Under the pieces are notes generated by a model that saw only the letters and a program-made list of their open reading frames with translations, did no database searches and was not told the DNA's origin. From assembly GCA_030737875.1 (NCBI GenBank), contig CM060915.1, forward strand, positions 901,782,177-901,846,176: a stretch of DNA of 64,000 nt. The letters run 5' to 3'. The DNA is from Allium sativum. Lineage: Eukaryota > Streptophyta > Magnoliopsida > Asparagales > Amaryllidaceae. Each line of letters starts with the position of its first letter. The first letter of the stretch is position 1. The translations under genes were made by a program, and so were the position numbers. Below, piece by piece: positions 36,110 to 46,734 of this stretch.

Positions 36110-37145
36110 ATAGATTTCCATAATTCCTCTTTTGGAAATGGGAGTGGAAAATCAATAACCCAGATTCAGGTATTTGAATAATGCTAATATAAGAATCCAT
36201 TTTTGAAGTACTACAAGTCTAAAATATCCATCTGGAAATATGAGGAAAAGGTCCAAAGCTCTGGCTTGAGTATGTGTACTAACATTCCAAAAACCCATTT
36301 TTCAAGAAATAAGAATCACAATCTCGAGACCAAGACAGAAATCCAAAAGCCTTCTTCTGGATGCATGGATAGAAGTTCTTTAACCCATATACGGGGGTTT
36401 GTAATAAAAGACCAGAAATCCACTTTTGGAAATAATAAAAAACCCAAAACCCAGATCCGGGTATTTATAACAGAAGATCAGAAATCCACATCTGGAAATA
36501 ATAGAAATCTCGAAATCCAAATTCAGTATTTATAATAGAAGACTAGCAATCCACATCTGGCAATAATAGAAATCCCAAAACCCAGATTTAGGTATACATA
36601 ATAAAAGACAAGAAATCCACATCAGGCAATAATAGAATAGAAGCCCCGAAACCCAGATTCGAGTATTTATAATGGAACAGAAATCCACATCTGGCAATAA
36701 CACAAATCCCAGAATCTAGATTCGGGTATTTGTAATAAAAGACCAGAAATCCACATCTAGTAATAATAGAATAAACGACCCGAAACCCAAATTCAGGTAC
36801 ACATAATTGATGACCATAAATCCACTTCTGGCACGAAATCCCGAAACCTAGATTCAGGTATTTATAAGAGAAGATCGGAAATCAACATCGGACAATATAG
36901 AATAGAAGACCAAAAACCCAAATTCGAATATTTATAATAGAAGACCAGAAATCCACATCTGACAATATAAAATAGAAGACCCAAAACCTAGATTCAAATA
37001 TTTATAATAGAAGACTAGAAATCCAAAACTTACGATGTATAATAGAAGTACCGAAACAAAAATTTGGGTTTTTATAATAGAGGAATAGAAATCCATATCT
37101 GGCAATATAGAATAGAAGTCCCGAAACCCATATTCAAATATTTGC
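36110..37145. repeat. Tandem repeat array in the Tat-like element
   Basis: About 14 imperfect units of about 65-75 bp, each with GACCAGAAATCCACATCTGG, CAATAATAGAATAGAAG, CCCGAAACCCAGATTC and GGTATTTATAATAGAAG. It lies in the 5' half of the internal region on the element's own strand. Satellite-like arrays inside the non-coding parts of Tat/Ogre-type elements are known. Units are diverged, so the array is not a recent expansion. Confidence 0.9.
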
Positions 37146-37319
37146 AGTTTCTTCTTTGGATTGCCATTTCGGCATCGTGAGCGACTCTTTAGGCTTTAAT
37201 TTGATTGAGAGCCCCTTTTTGGGTTTTGATTGGTTGTTTCAGTCACCCTCTGGGCTTTGTGTGTCCGATGTGCTTGGCTAGCTTATTCTCAAGTAGACTC
37301 TATGACTTACCCGACCTCC

Positions 37320-37800
37320 CTTTAGGAGGCACCATAACCTGGCCATCGTAGACGCGGTTAAGGGCTTAAATGCTTTATCCTGGCTATCATAGGTGCGATT
37401 AAAGGCTTACACTTTTGACTCTCTACCCTGGCCATCGTAGGCACGGATAGAGGCTTACACACCACCCCCTCTAAGGGATGCCTTATCCTGGCCATAGTAG
37501 GTGCGAATAAGTGTTTTGTTATGCCTTACAATGGCCTTTTTCCGATTTGGACACGAATAAAGGCTTACACCCACCCCCTCTGAGGGGTGCCTTTCCCTAG
37601 ATATCGTAGGCGCGGATAAGGGTTTAGATGCTCCGGTCGGGGTACAGAGGCTTACACTTTTGGTTTTTAACATAGCTCTTTCTGGTTTGGGCATGGCTAA
37701 AGGCTTACACACCGCCTCCCTCCATGAGATGCCTTGCCCTGGCCATCCTGTCTTGGACAAGGGTTTTATACCATCATAGGTAGCTTCACCCATTTCGAGT
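37320..37800. repeat. Imperfect repeats around GGCCATCGTAGGCGCGGAT
   Basis: About six copies, spaced 50-80 bp, of CCTGGCCATCGTAGGCGCGG, GGCTTACACACCACCCCCTCT and AGGGATGCCTT variants. Markedly richer in G and C than the surroundings. It overlaps the end of the minus-strand decayed frame. Confidence 0.75.
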
Positions 37801-38560
37801 GGTTCCGAATTTCAAGGAGTTTTTATACTCCCAACCATATAGACTTTCTTCAAGGAAACCTTTGTTCGAACTAGTTAAGTCTTTTTTACAAATCTTCACA
37901 ACTGGCTTTGATTAAAGAACTTAATGGTCATGCCTTCGAGAACCCTGCGGTGATTGCTTTCATGTCCGTTCATCATATGTTAATTGTAGTATGGCCCGCT
38001 TAATTTCCATTCATATTTTGGCTTCTTATTTAATGATGGCCAAAAGTTAAGCTCATGTTTGTTTAGGAAGTAGATATTCCCAACAGATGTGGTAAGGTTG
38101 CATTCTTTAGGTAATCTTGACTCAAAGATTCCCATTCAACATCAGAACTTAGCCCTTTTGTTAGTCAGCATTGTTGCTACATCTTTATCTTCAAGTTTTC
38201 TTTTCAATGTATCTTAATGCTGAAGTGCAACTTTCTTAGACCATTTTGAAGCGAAGCGATTGTAATCCTTCATTATTCCTCGCTCGAATATAATTTCTTT
38301 AGCCTATGCTTGGATGGATTCTTTCATGTTAGAGAACAAGTTATATTCCTTTGATGTAGGACCACTTAAAGCAAAGATGAGGGTTGGTCCTCTGTGGAAA
38401 GGGTTAAAGCTCCAACAGTCGGGGTTGTACTGTTCTACTTTCCTTTTCTTATCCATGATTTGCCAAGCCTTCATTCTTTGCCTTTATTCTTCAATAACTC
38501 TTGGATCAATGATGTCTGAGTTAGCAATTTGAGGTTAAGAAGACACTTGCTGAGAGCTTT
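37455..38560 (-). pseudogene. Long decayed minus-strand frame of the Tat-like element, product unknown
   Basis: Read on the minus strand from about 38560, a single frame runs about 370 codons to 37455 with about nine stops, several explainable by C-to-T change of CAA, CAG or CGA codons. Composition looks protein-like: WQIMDKKRKVEQYNPD, CWSFNPFHRGPTLIFALSGP, KEYNLFSNMKESIQA, ERGIMKDYNRFASKWSKKV, LKRKLEDKDVATMLTNKRAK, then an open 112-codon end (37793-37455). Its strand agrees with the PBS, and it is the first frame after the PBS, the place of an ORF1 or gag. I do not recognise it as a standard Gag; no zinc knuckle is seen. The end overlaps the repeats at 37320-37800. Confidence 0.45.
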
Positions 38561-38595
38561 TATCCATTTTCTAGCCCTTCAAGCCTGACCAGCAG

Positions 38596-38663
38596 GGTGG
38601 AATAGCTAGGAATGTGGTAGGTTAACCAAAGGATCGGAGGTTCAAGCCCTCCTTCTAGCGCTA
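38596..38663 (+). repeat. Nearly complete tRNA-Asn sequence containing the PBS
   Basis: On the plus strand this reads as tRNA-Asn(GUU) with about 9 nt missing from the D arm: GGAATAGCT at the start, TGTGG..GTTAACC (anticodon arm with GTT), GGAGG-TTCAAGC-CCTCC (T arm) and TTCTAGCG (acceptor). CTA stands in place of the added CCA, three bases before the LTR. On the minus strand its last 18 nt are therefore the PBS (TAGCGCTAGAAGG..). An ordinary PBS copies only about 18 nt; here the whole tRNA body is present. It is not a functional tRNA gene because of the D-arm deletion. Confidence 0.75.
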
Positions 38664-38666
38664 AAA

Positions 38667-40034
38667 TGTTAACAATAAAAATCATCAACACTAGAATGTA
38701 GGATTATAGTAATGTCCTAGGTGTAATTTAGTTTCTCAAGCTCAGCTTAATTCACCGTTCCCCAGATATCAATGTCCTAAGTCTGAAGATTAGTTACTCT
38801 TCCTTTAAGAGTTGAGTATCATCCTTATAATACCTAGGAAAATGTTATCTTGGGATAAGGGCTTCACAAGGTCATTACTAGTTGGAGCTAAAATCCTTAC
38901 TGTGGTCGATGTGGTGATTATTTCAGATTTTTGGGATTGAATTTGAATTAGTAGCTGAAAGACAAGTACAATTAGATGTGAGTGCTAAGTATATCTTTTA
39001 TTGATTAATTGATGAAGTACATGAGACTTTATAAGAGAAATCCCCAATTTGATTTCTAAATTTGTGTTTAAACTCTAAGAATTGAGTACAAGATTTTATA
39101 ATGAGGAAAAGCCCCTTAAATGTGACCCCTACGATCTTATTTTTGGAGGATTTGGACCCCTTCTATTGTCGTGGTGTGGAAACCCTTCTTTTGCACCATC
39201 TACTTGGTTTCGTCCCATTTCAATGATCTCCGGCTTCAGTGTTAGATTTGGTCCTTAGCCGCTTGTGCTTATGAATGTCACTTGTATGCTCTTTCTTTTG
39301 TAACTTTGGTATCACCTTTGTGCAGTAGTATCAACACTAAGCATGTTGGTGCTGATAGCGCTCATTTTCTTCCATCATACTTGTTATTCTCCCTGTGTTT
39401 CCCTTTCATGCAACTGGTGTCAGTATCATACTTTATGTATCCGGTGCTGATTTAATAGTTTCTTTCTCTTTGTGCTTGGTATTGCCTCCAATAATACGGG
39501 TATCGGTATTTGGTTCCGCCTTTGCTGCATAGTGTACTAACTTCTGGTATTGTCTTCATGCTTTAACCCTGCTTTCTTAGTATCGGCCTCATGATTTTAC
39601 TCTCATTCTTCGGTGTCGACACCAAGCTAACTGCACACGAAATGTTGGTGTCGATTAAGCGCTTCTTTTGCCTTTTTTATTGGTATTGGCACCAAGCTGT
39701 TTGATCCCCTATGTTGGTGTCGATAACTTATTTTTTCTGGTGTCGTTTGTGTCGGTTCTCTCTATAACCTTGAAGTCGATTCCATCTCTCTAATTATGTT
39801 ATTTAAGATTTTTTGTTATGTCTTTACTTCTTGGTATCAGCTCTGTTCCTATCCTCTTTATTTCAGTATTGGCTTTATTTCTTTCATATCTTCTACTATC
39901 ATTACCGGCTCTACCTCTTCAAGTCTTTGCTTTGGTACGGTCAAGTACATTCCAGGCTTCCGCTTCGATATCGTCTCTATTATGATACCCCCTTCACCTT
40001 GCTTTGGTTTCAGTGTCAAATTCTTTATGTAACA
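38667..40034 (-). repeat. 5' LTR (right copy) of the Tat-like element
   Basis: TGTTAACA...TGTAACA ends, 1368 bp. The first 650 bp match 5885-6537. The remaining 700 bp (39310-40010) hold degenerate repeats of GGTGTCGAT / GGTATCGGT-type words (for example near 39625, 39655, 39715, 39730), absent from the left copy. ATTAT follows directly. Confidence 0.7.
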
Positions 40035-40914
40035 ATTATAATCTCTTATTTTGCACGCATTGGAAATTACGATTCAATTGGAATTATGTATAAGAGAATT
40101 TGATAATTTCGGTGTAAATATACATATAATGTAAACTATAAAAAAAGGGAATTTTGATTAAAAATATACAAATATGATAAGATGTGAAAATTGACTATGG
40201 CGTAGATTATGACAGAAAATGGACTATAATATATTTGCATAAACATGATAGACTGTATAGACATTAAGAATCAAAAGAAACAAATATGGTTCAGATGAAA
40301 ATACAATTATAACATGAGATCATAAATAAATGGAAAATTAAGCTTAATGAAATTAAACTTAAAAAGATGTTAAAATTGTATGTCTATATTTATGGTTATT
40401 TTATGGTAACCTTTTGATTATGCGTTCTACGGTAATTCTATGGTGGTCTTATGATTAGGTAATTCTATGGTGTTCTTGTGATTAGGCAATTCTATGGTGG
40501 TCTTGTGAAGAGACATTCTATGGTAATTCTATGGTGGCCTTGTGATTAGGCAATTCTATGTTGGCCTTGTGATTAGGAACTCTATGGTTATTTTATGGTT
40601 ATGATCCTATAGTTGATAAACAAACAAACAAGCTTAATGTAAAGTTAAACTAATGTTATGTTATAAGCCTAATTCTATGGTATGTCTATGAGGTCTTAAT
40701 CAAAGAGGATTTGGGCCAAGTATATTTGTTTGTTGGAGATCTATACTAATTAGCATGCCCTATTTATCAGATACGGTCTCATATTAAGGGACGAGGATAC
40801 ACACCACGTTTAGCAAGGTAGTAAGATGATCCAAATAGAGGGGGTATGGGTACGTTTTGGTCATTCAATGTGTTTGCATTGAGCAGATTAGGTAAAATAA
40901 AACACTATGATGCT
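40035..40914. repeat. AT-rich DNA with a tandem repeat, possibly part of an old LTR
   Basis: From 40391 to 40615 about eight units of roughly 30 bp repeat ATTCTATGGTGGTCTTGTGATTAGG-like words. The rest (40640-40914) has no coding frame. Position between two later insertions suggests it was the middle of the LTR whose end is at 57753. Confidence 0.5.
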
Positions 40915-43247
40915 TGTAACAACCCACGATTTTGGTCATTACCAACCAAGATGATTAACCAGTAAAATATAAATAATTTGTTAATAATAAATTTGAAAAT
41001 ATCGTTAATTTGGTTATTTGACATAATTGTTCATGATAATTATAGTTTGGAGCTTTTGTAGTTTGGTAGTGGGGTTTAATCATGCTCAAGGGATGAGGAT
41101 TAGGTTAATTTATTGAGTAACATGGGGAACCTTAAGATCATAGTAAATATTGTACTCACTTAAGTCAAACCACGCCTTGTGTTTATCCCGCTTTATTTAG
41201 TTGTCACACATGGATGCTTTATGTCCACTCCCAAAGTGGTTTGCAACGGGTTTCGAAACTACCCACACACAGTGCTTTGATTCCGATCTCCCGAACCCTC
41301 AATTGCCCGATCAACAAATAGTGGGTCAAGATTAGGTTAATTAAATATGAAATTAGTGATAAATTGTGAAATGTTAGTTTTGGGTATGAATTAATTAATT
41401 TTGCTACTAAAAATATTAACATATATAATAATATACAGTGTAATAATATCGTTTGGTCATTCAAAACTTGTCTAAAAGTAGCAACCAGAATTGATTTTTA
41501 AGTGCATTTTTATGCCTTTATACTTGATTTTCAGGTGATTTTCTGTGGTTTTCTGACCTGGTTTACTACCTTGTTATCTTGAGAAGCCGAGTTCATTTCT
41601 TAAACAATCCGAACTCTAGATTTTGAGGAAATTTATGTTGATTCATGGTTGAGATTTTAATGAGTTTTTGATAATATCTAACACACATTGCACGTATTAA
41701 ACAAGTTTTCGCTATAAGTAAATATCGATTACTTTATAGGTTTGAGGCTAAAATAAGTTTTTAGTTTTGATTTTGAAGTATAAATAGTCTCAAAACAATA
41801 ATATAAAATCTATTTTTGTAATATATGTAGATTTTTGAAAGAAAACAAATGGTTTTCAATAATTGTTATATGAACTATTTTTAAAAGAAAATCAACTATT
41901 TTCCTATATAAAAACCACAACTTTCTGCACCCTTTTATATGATGCAATGGGAATTAAACGATATCATAAATTCTATGGTATGGGACACGACGATATATGA
42001 AATTGGTTAATCCCAATATCGTCTAATTTGAGTTGTTGATTGTTGACTTGCTGATATGTTGATTTTCGATGTTTTATTATGATGTTGTTGTCTTGTTGTT
42101 CTATTGACTCGAAATTTTCTAATAATTTGATGTCTTTGGTGATATGGTGTTTCTACTTATCAGGTGTTCTAAAGTTTTTTATATGGGATTGATGAGCGGT
42201 TAGTGAACTAATAGTGAGAACGTGTGGTATGGAACGCACAATTACCACTATTTGGGTTACTATCTGTAAGTCGATGACACATTCCAGTGTTACAACCAAT
42301 ACTAGACTTGTTGGTCAATCCGGTGGACCATCAGGTCAATCTAGTGATTGGGTTATATCCGGTGTATTATGAACAGCTCAGTCATGTCATAAGGTACCTT
42401 AGATTATTAGTACCGCTAAGGCGTTGAGCGAATCTGGTGTTTAGCACGTGTATGATATGCTTTGGCATGCCAATCCGGTGTCTAGATTTAATATTTTGGG
42501 TTTTCGGTTTTTCTGGTGTTTTCGGTGATTTCGATGATTTTGGGTGATCGACTGGTTTTGGTGTTTTACGGATGTTAATATATGTACTTAGCTTTTGGCA
42601 AGTACATAACATACTTAAAATTCCCTTGATATTATCAATCTAACTCTTCTAAATGGAGAGTTATGCTTCGTATTTCAAGCTAATACTGGCATCTGTGATG
42701 TTACTCATTGTTAACTCGACTGACGCGTGTGTTTTAATGCTCGGGTCAGAATGAGCTTTTCAGGTACTCCTCTAGCACTTGTAGGCATGATTTCGTAGTC
42801 ACGTTGGATGCTTTTGCTTTTTGGGCTTTGCACATCCAGTTGTTTTGATTGTAGAAATTTATCCTAGTTCCTATTCTATGATATTATATCGTGTATATTT
42901 TTGAATCATTGTAATTATTTATATAGCGGATGTGTTCCATAAACTATGACACTGTACTTGTGTTGCACGACATTCGTACCTGTATATGCATTGTGATGGA
43001 TGTTTTGAGATTGGTTATACATTGTTAGTTGCTTTTATTTTGAATACATGTAGAGCCACCATAGGATTGCATTAAATGAAGATTAAGGGAGTGGAACCAC
43101 GAAAAAAACACTTATCGACACTCTTGATTCTCATTTAATACAAAACTCAGGGATGGTCGCCTCCAACCTGCCGTATTCTCTTCATCAGTAGACATCATTA
43201 CACGTTAATGTTCTTTGCTAATGAGGGTCTCGGGGTAGGATGTTACA
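40915..43247 (+). repeat. 5' LTR of the gypsy element, internally deleted
   Basis: Collinear with LTR2 except for two gaps. Between about 41435 and 41445 it lacks about 1.6 kb that LTR2 has at 47030-48620, and it lacks about 0.58 kb present in LTR2 at 56065-56645. It holds about 250 bp (41090-41335) that LTR2 lacks. Confidence 0.85.
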
Positions 43248-43250
43248 ACT

Positions 43251-43261
43251 TGGTATCAAAG
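43251..43261 (+). promoter_or_regulatory. Primer-binding site of the gypsy element
   Basis: TGGTATCAAAG, one substitution from the initiator tRNA-Met PBS (TGGTATCAGAG), three bases after the LTR end. Confidence 0.75.
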
Positions 43262-43543
43262 ATTAGTTTCAAAACAAAAGTAATTAATTCAAAATAGAAA
43301 GCGAGAAAATATAGAACACCGGCATACGATACAAGCGTAGATAATCAAATTCTAGTACCTTTTTCTTGGATTTGAGATTGGGTTCAATTGTACTTTTATC
43401 TTTGTTCTTTGCCTTGGGGTAGGTATGAAAAGGAATGCATCTAGGAATGTGAATTTAAATAAATTATTTAGTATTAGTTACTGTTGTATGCGTGAATATA
43501 TCTTACGCCTATATTAACTCTATCTCATTTTATCTTGTAGTTG

Positions 43544-44560
43544 ATGGCGGTCATAGTAAGAAACATCAGACGGGTTCTGGACCGAGCAGTGGTCCAGGTC
43601 CCAAAGGGGGGGTTGGGCCATCATGTGTCTCCCAATCACAGAGAGTGTTAGACTGGCTAGTGATTCCCATCCATAGGCGGCTACCTTGCTTACCAATCAG
43701 TCATTAGATCTCCTTAAGAGTGCCCAACCTCATGCTCTGCCTTTTTCTTCGTCTCCACATAAGTCAGCTTATGCTCGCATGTGTAGTGATTTCTATCATC
43801 TTGGAGGGAAACAGTTCTTTGGTACGGAATCCGTTCTTGAAATTCAATCTTGGGTTCATACGTGTGAGCGCATATTCACACATATGGAGATTTGTGATCA
43901 TCATAGGGTCCTTATAGCATCTAGTATGTTTCCAGGGCGAGCTCTTGACCAGTACGAATTGTTGACCTCTGAGGATGATGAGGCTTCCTTGGATTGGAAG
44001 CAGTTCTGTGAGCGCTTCAAGATTAAGTTTGTTCCAGAATCAGAAAAAGAAATTGTTGCTTGTCGTTTTCTTTAACTTAATCAGAAGAAATCGACTATTT
44101 CAAAGTATGTTTCTTCTTTTGAGGCCTTGTCAAAGTATGGTCTAGAGCATATATCTGCACCTTATAAAAAGAGTCATACGTTTGTTAGTGGGCTTTAGAA
44201 GTATCTTAAGAGACCCCTTCTCTTGCAACTTAAGGGTATCTTTGAAGTTCTTGTTGATGCTATACTCCATCTTGAGGCGGTCGAGAAGGAGAAAGATAGT
44301 GATGATGAAGTAGAGCTTCTTTGTGAACCAAGGCAAGAAGAGGTTTCCATTCCATAAGTCCTTTCCTTAGAATAAGAAAAAGAATCCAAGTGGGTCTAGT
44401 TCTCAAGCTTTTTGAATACCTTCCTCGGTTCAGGCAAAGACTTGGTTTGATTGTGGCCCCCTGATCATTTTGCTAAGGCTTGTCTGTTACCATACGCATT
44501 TCGTTATTGCAAGAAAGAGAGCCATGAGGTATCTTCTTGTCTTAAGAAGTGAATGGGGAT
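43544..44560 (+). pseudogene. gag: Ty3/gypsy gag (Retrotrans_gag), degenerate
   Basis: Capsid/nucleocapsid protein of a gypsy element. A start at ATG 43544 is plausible (MAVIVRNIRRVLDR, basic) and soon breaks. The best part, 43686-44075, has the retrotransposon gag pattern: FYHLGGKQFFG, IQSWVHTCERIF, MEICDHHRVLIASSMFPGRA, SLDWKQFCERFKIKFVPESE. After a stop it continues in frame (KYVSSFEALSKYG, YKKSHTFVSGL, then an acidic tail EKDSDDEVEL). Two damaged zinc knuckles follow at 44450-44550 (CGPPDHFAKAC and YCKKESHEVSSC), each lacking its first Cys. No protease follows. Chromovirus-type gag is likely; the exact lineage is not decidable. Confidence 0.85.
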
Positions 44561-46734
44561 AAATTTTAGTAATCGTTGGGTAGCTTGAGCTTCCATTGGT
44601 CCATCTCAGCATAAAGTATTTTAAATATTCCATCTTGATTCATAATGCTTTCTTCTGGGATCTTGGTTGTCATATATAAGTTTCCATGCCTTAGTCCTGG
44701 TAATGTGTTATTCTCGAAGTTGTGTTATGTCGAACTTGGATATCAAATATTCTCATTTTCCTCACTGCTCGAGATGATGTTGGCAAATTCCGTGTTGTAA
44801 TTAGTTCTTAAAGTAACCCTATGCTAGTACTATTATTAGCCTCAGTTATTATCGGTTTTATTGGTAGGTGATTCATGAGTAACCAGCATGTCTCCATACA
44901 TGCATTAAACTCTAATTTTATCCTTGTGATTTGAATGACTATGGAGTATTTTAAGGACTCCGATCGATATGCCTAATCAACGATATTGATAGGAACCTCT
45001 TAAATGCTAATATGAGACATTCGAACACAACTCTAGAGATAAAGATGAACTGATCAAAGTGCGCAGTGGAAGCTAAGGGATTTCATTACTGATGAAAAAT
45101 GTTTTGAAATATAACTATGAAAAAATTTGTGTTAATGTGTCTAGATGTGGTTCAAGAATTCCAATCGAGACAAGCGATGCCTTGGGTTGATAGGAGTTCC
45201 CAAACTGCATATAAGACATTGTTGACTTAAGAAATAAGTGGTACAGAAATTTAGCATTTGTACAATAAATTTATATTCCTTTAGTAGACAATTTTTAATT
45301 TTCTAAAAATTATGTAGTATTTGAATTTTTATAGAAATTTTGAAGAGTAGATTAAATAAATACCTAACAGTTTAATTTTAGGGTGAAAATTAGTCAATTT
45401 TGAGTTATAAAGTAATTTAAATTATGAATTTTGAGTGTTACGTATAACTATGAATTTATGATTTAGAATGGAGATGATGTAATTTAGAAATTAAAGGATT
45501 TGAAAAAAAACAAATCAAAGAGTAATGACTTTTTGTCGCATATAAGTGAACTAATAATAATAATACTTAAAAACTCCCTAGTGTTCTCCCGTCCTAGAGT
45601 GATGTTGTAAGATCATAACCTAAGCAAGTACATTTATCTAACCATATAAGCCTAGAGTCGTTAACCTAGGTTTTGGAATTTAAGTATTGGTGTTGTATTA
45701 TAGCTTTTGTGGAAGAATCGAATGATTTCCTTTGAATTTGATTATTCATGCCTATATATCCAATCATCTCCATTTCTTGTACCACTATGGATAAGGAAAT
45801 CGTAAGTTGTCTGAATATCCATTCTTATTTTGGATGTATTGGTGATATTCTAGTTATTCTTGAAGGTTTGCATAATCTCCAAGAGCTTTGAGTACGGGAA
45901 TTTGAATTTCTTTTGTCCTTATTCTGCAATTTACCTTTTTTTATGAGCTTTTGGATCATTTGTGATAGACCCAATTGCTGTAGTAACATAATGACAGTCT
46001 TCTTTATGGTGAAATCCACTAGATCTTAGATGATTATTTATCATGTATTATCTTAGCTTTTCCAAAGTTATGCATAGAAAATTTTCACCGGTTGTCGGCC
46101 GTTGAAATAGAATCCGGTGGGGAGTATGAGTTTATTAAACTCTTATATTCTTTGGTGGAAATTTAGTGATAGTGTATCTTTTGATTGGGTAGGAAAAATG
46201 TCATGGAGTTGTTTTAAAACCTACACAAAGCTTAAAGTGGTGTCTTGAGTTTGTTATTAGTTTTATCTTCCGTTAGCATTTTCTTTCGCAAGCCACTTCC
46301 TGTCTCCTTGCTTATCCACCTTGGTATTCAGTGTAAACCTTCCTTATTAAACCCAGAAGTGCACAAGAGTGCACCTCGTCATTTATGGGAAAGAATTTGC
46401 AATATTCTTGTTTGGTGCTTTTTCCTTGTTGTTGCACTTAAGCATTGTTGGTGTGTTAAATCTTGTTGTATTCTTAGGTCTTTTCTTTAAAGAATAAACA
46501 ACTTTGAAGGATGATATCAGTGTCCGTATTTTACTGGTGCTTATGCTTATCTATTTTCTTACTTGTCTATCATGAGCTTTGAATTATAGTTTTCTTTTAC
46601 CAATCTTTGGGAGTGAGAAATTCTTTATCTTGTGTGTAACAGTGTTTTCACATCCATGTCTTTTATTGGATTAGAATGTTTGTGTAGACAAATTCCTAAG
46701 GAAATTGCTGGGATGCAATTTTTGTAAGGAGGTC
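44561..46734 (+). other. Non-coding internal region of the gypsy element
   Basis: About 2.2 kb between gag and the PPT without protease, RT, RNase H or integrase motifs. It is AT-rich with many stops in all frames; the longest frame (46245-46490) shows no family pattern. It ends with the PPT TAAGGAGGTC. Confidence 0.7.

Larger units (their letters stand above)
5885..40034 (-). mobile_element. Tat-like Ty3/gypsy retrotransposon, minus strand, carrying nested insertions
   Basis: Related LTR sequences sit at 5885-6537 and 38667-40034, and the same 5-mer ATTAT flanks both outer ends (5880-5884 and 40035-40039). A PBS complementary to tRNA-Asn directly inside the right LTR sets the orientation as minus. 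The own sequence is 5885-6667, 22672-25061 and 35815-40034; the rest is a LINE and a Sirevirus that landed later. No pol gene remains. tRNA-Asn priming, internal tandem repeats and an opposite-strand frame near the 3' LTR fit the Tat lineage, but without RT this is not proven. The left LTR lacks roughly its last 700 bp and the PPT. Confidence 0.65.

Noticed and set aside
38596..38663. Functional tRNA-Asn gene
   Set aside because: About 9 nt of the D arm are missing and the 3' end abuts an LTR as a PBS.
43492..43707. Separate small Gly/Pro-rich gene
   Set aside because: It is an off-frame reading of the start of the decayed gypsy gag.
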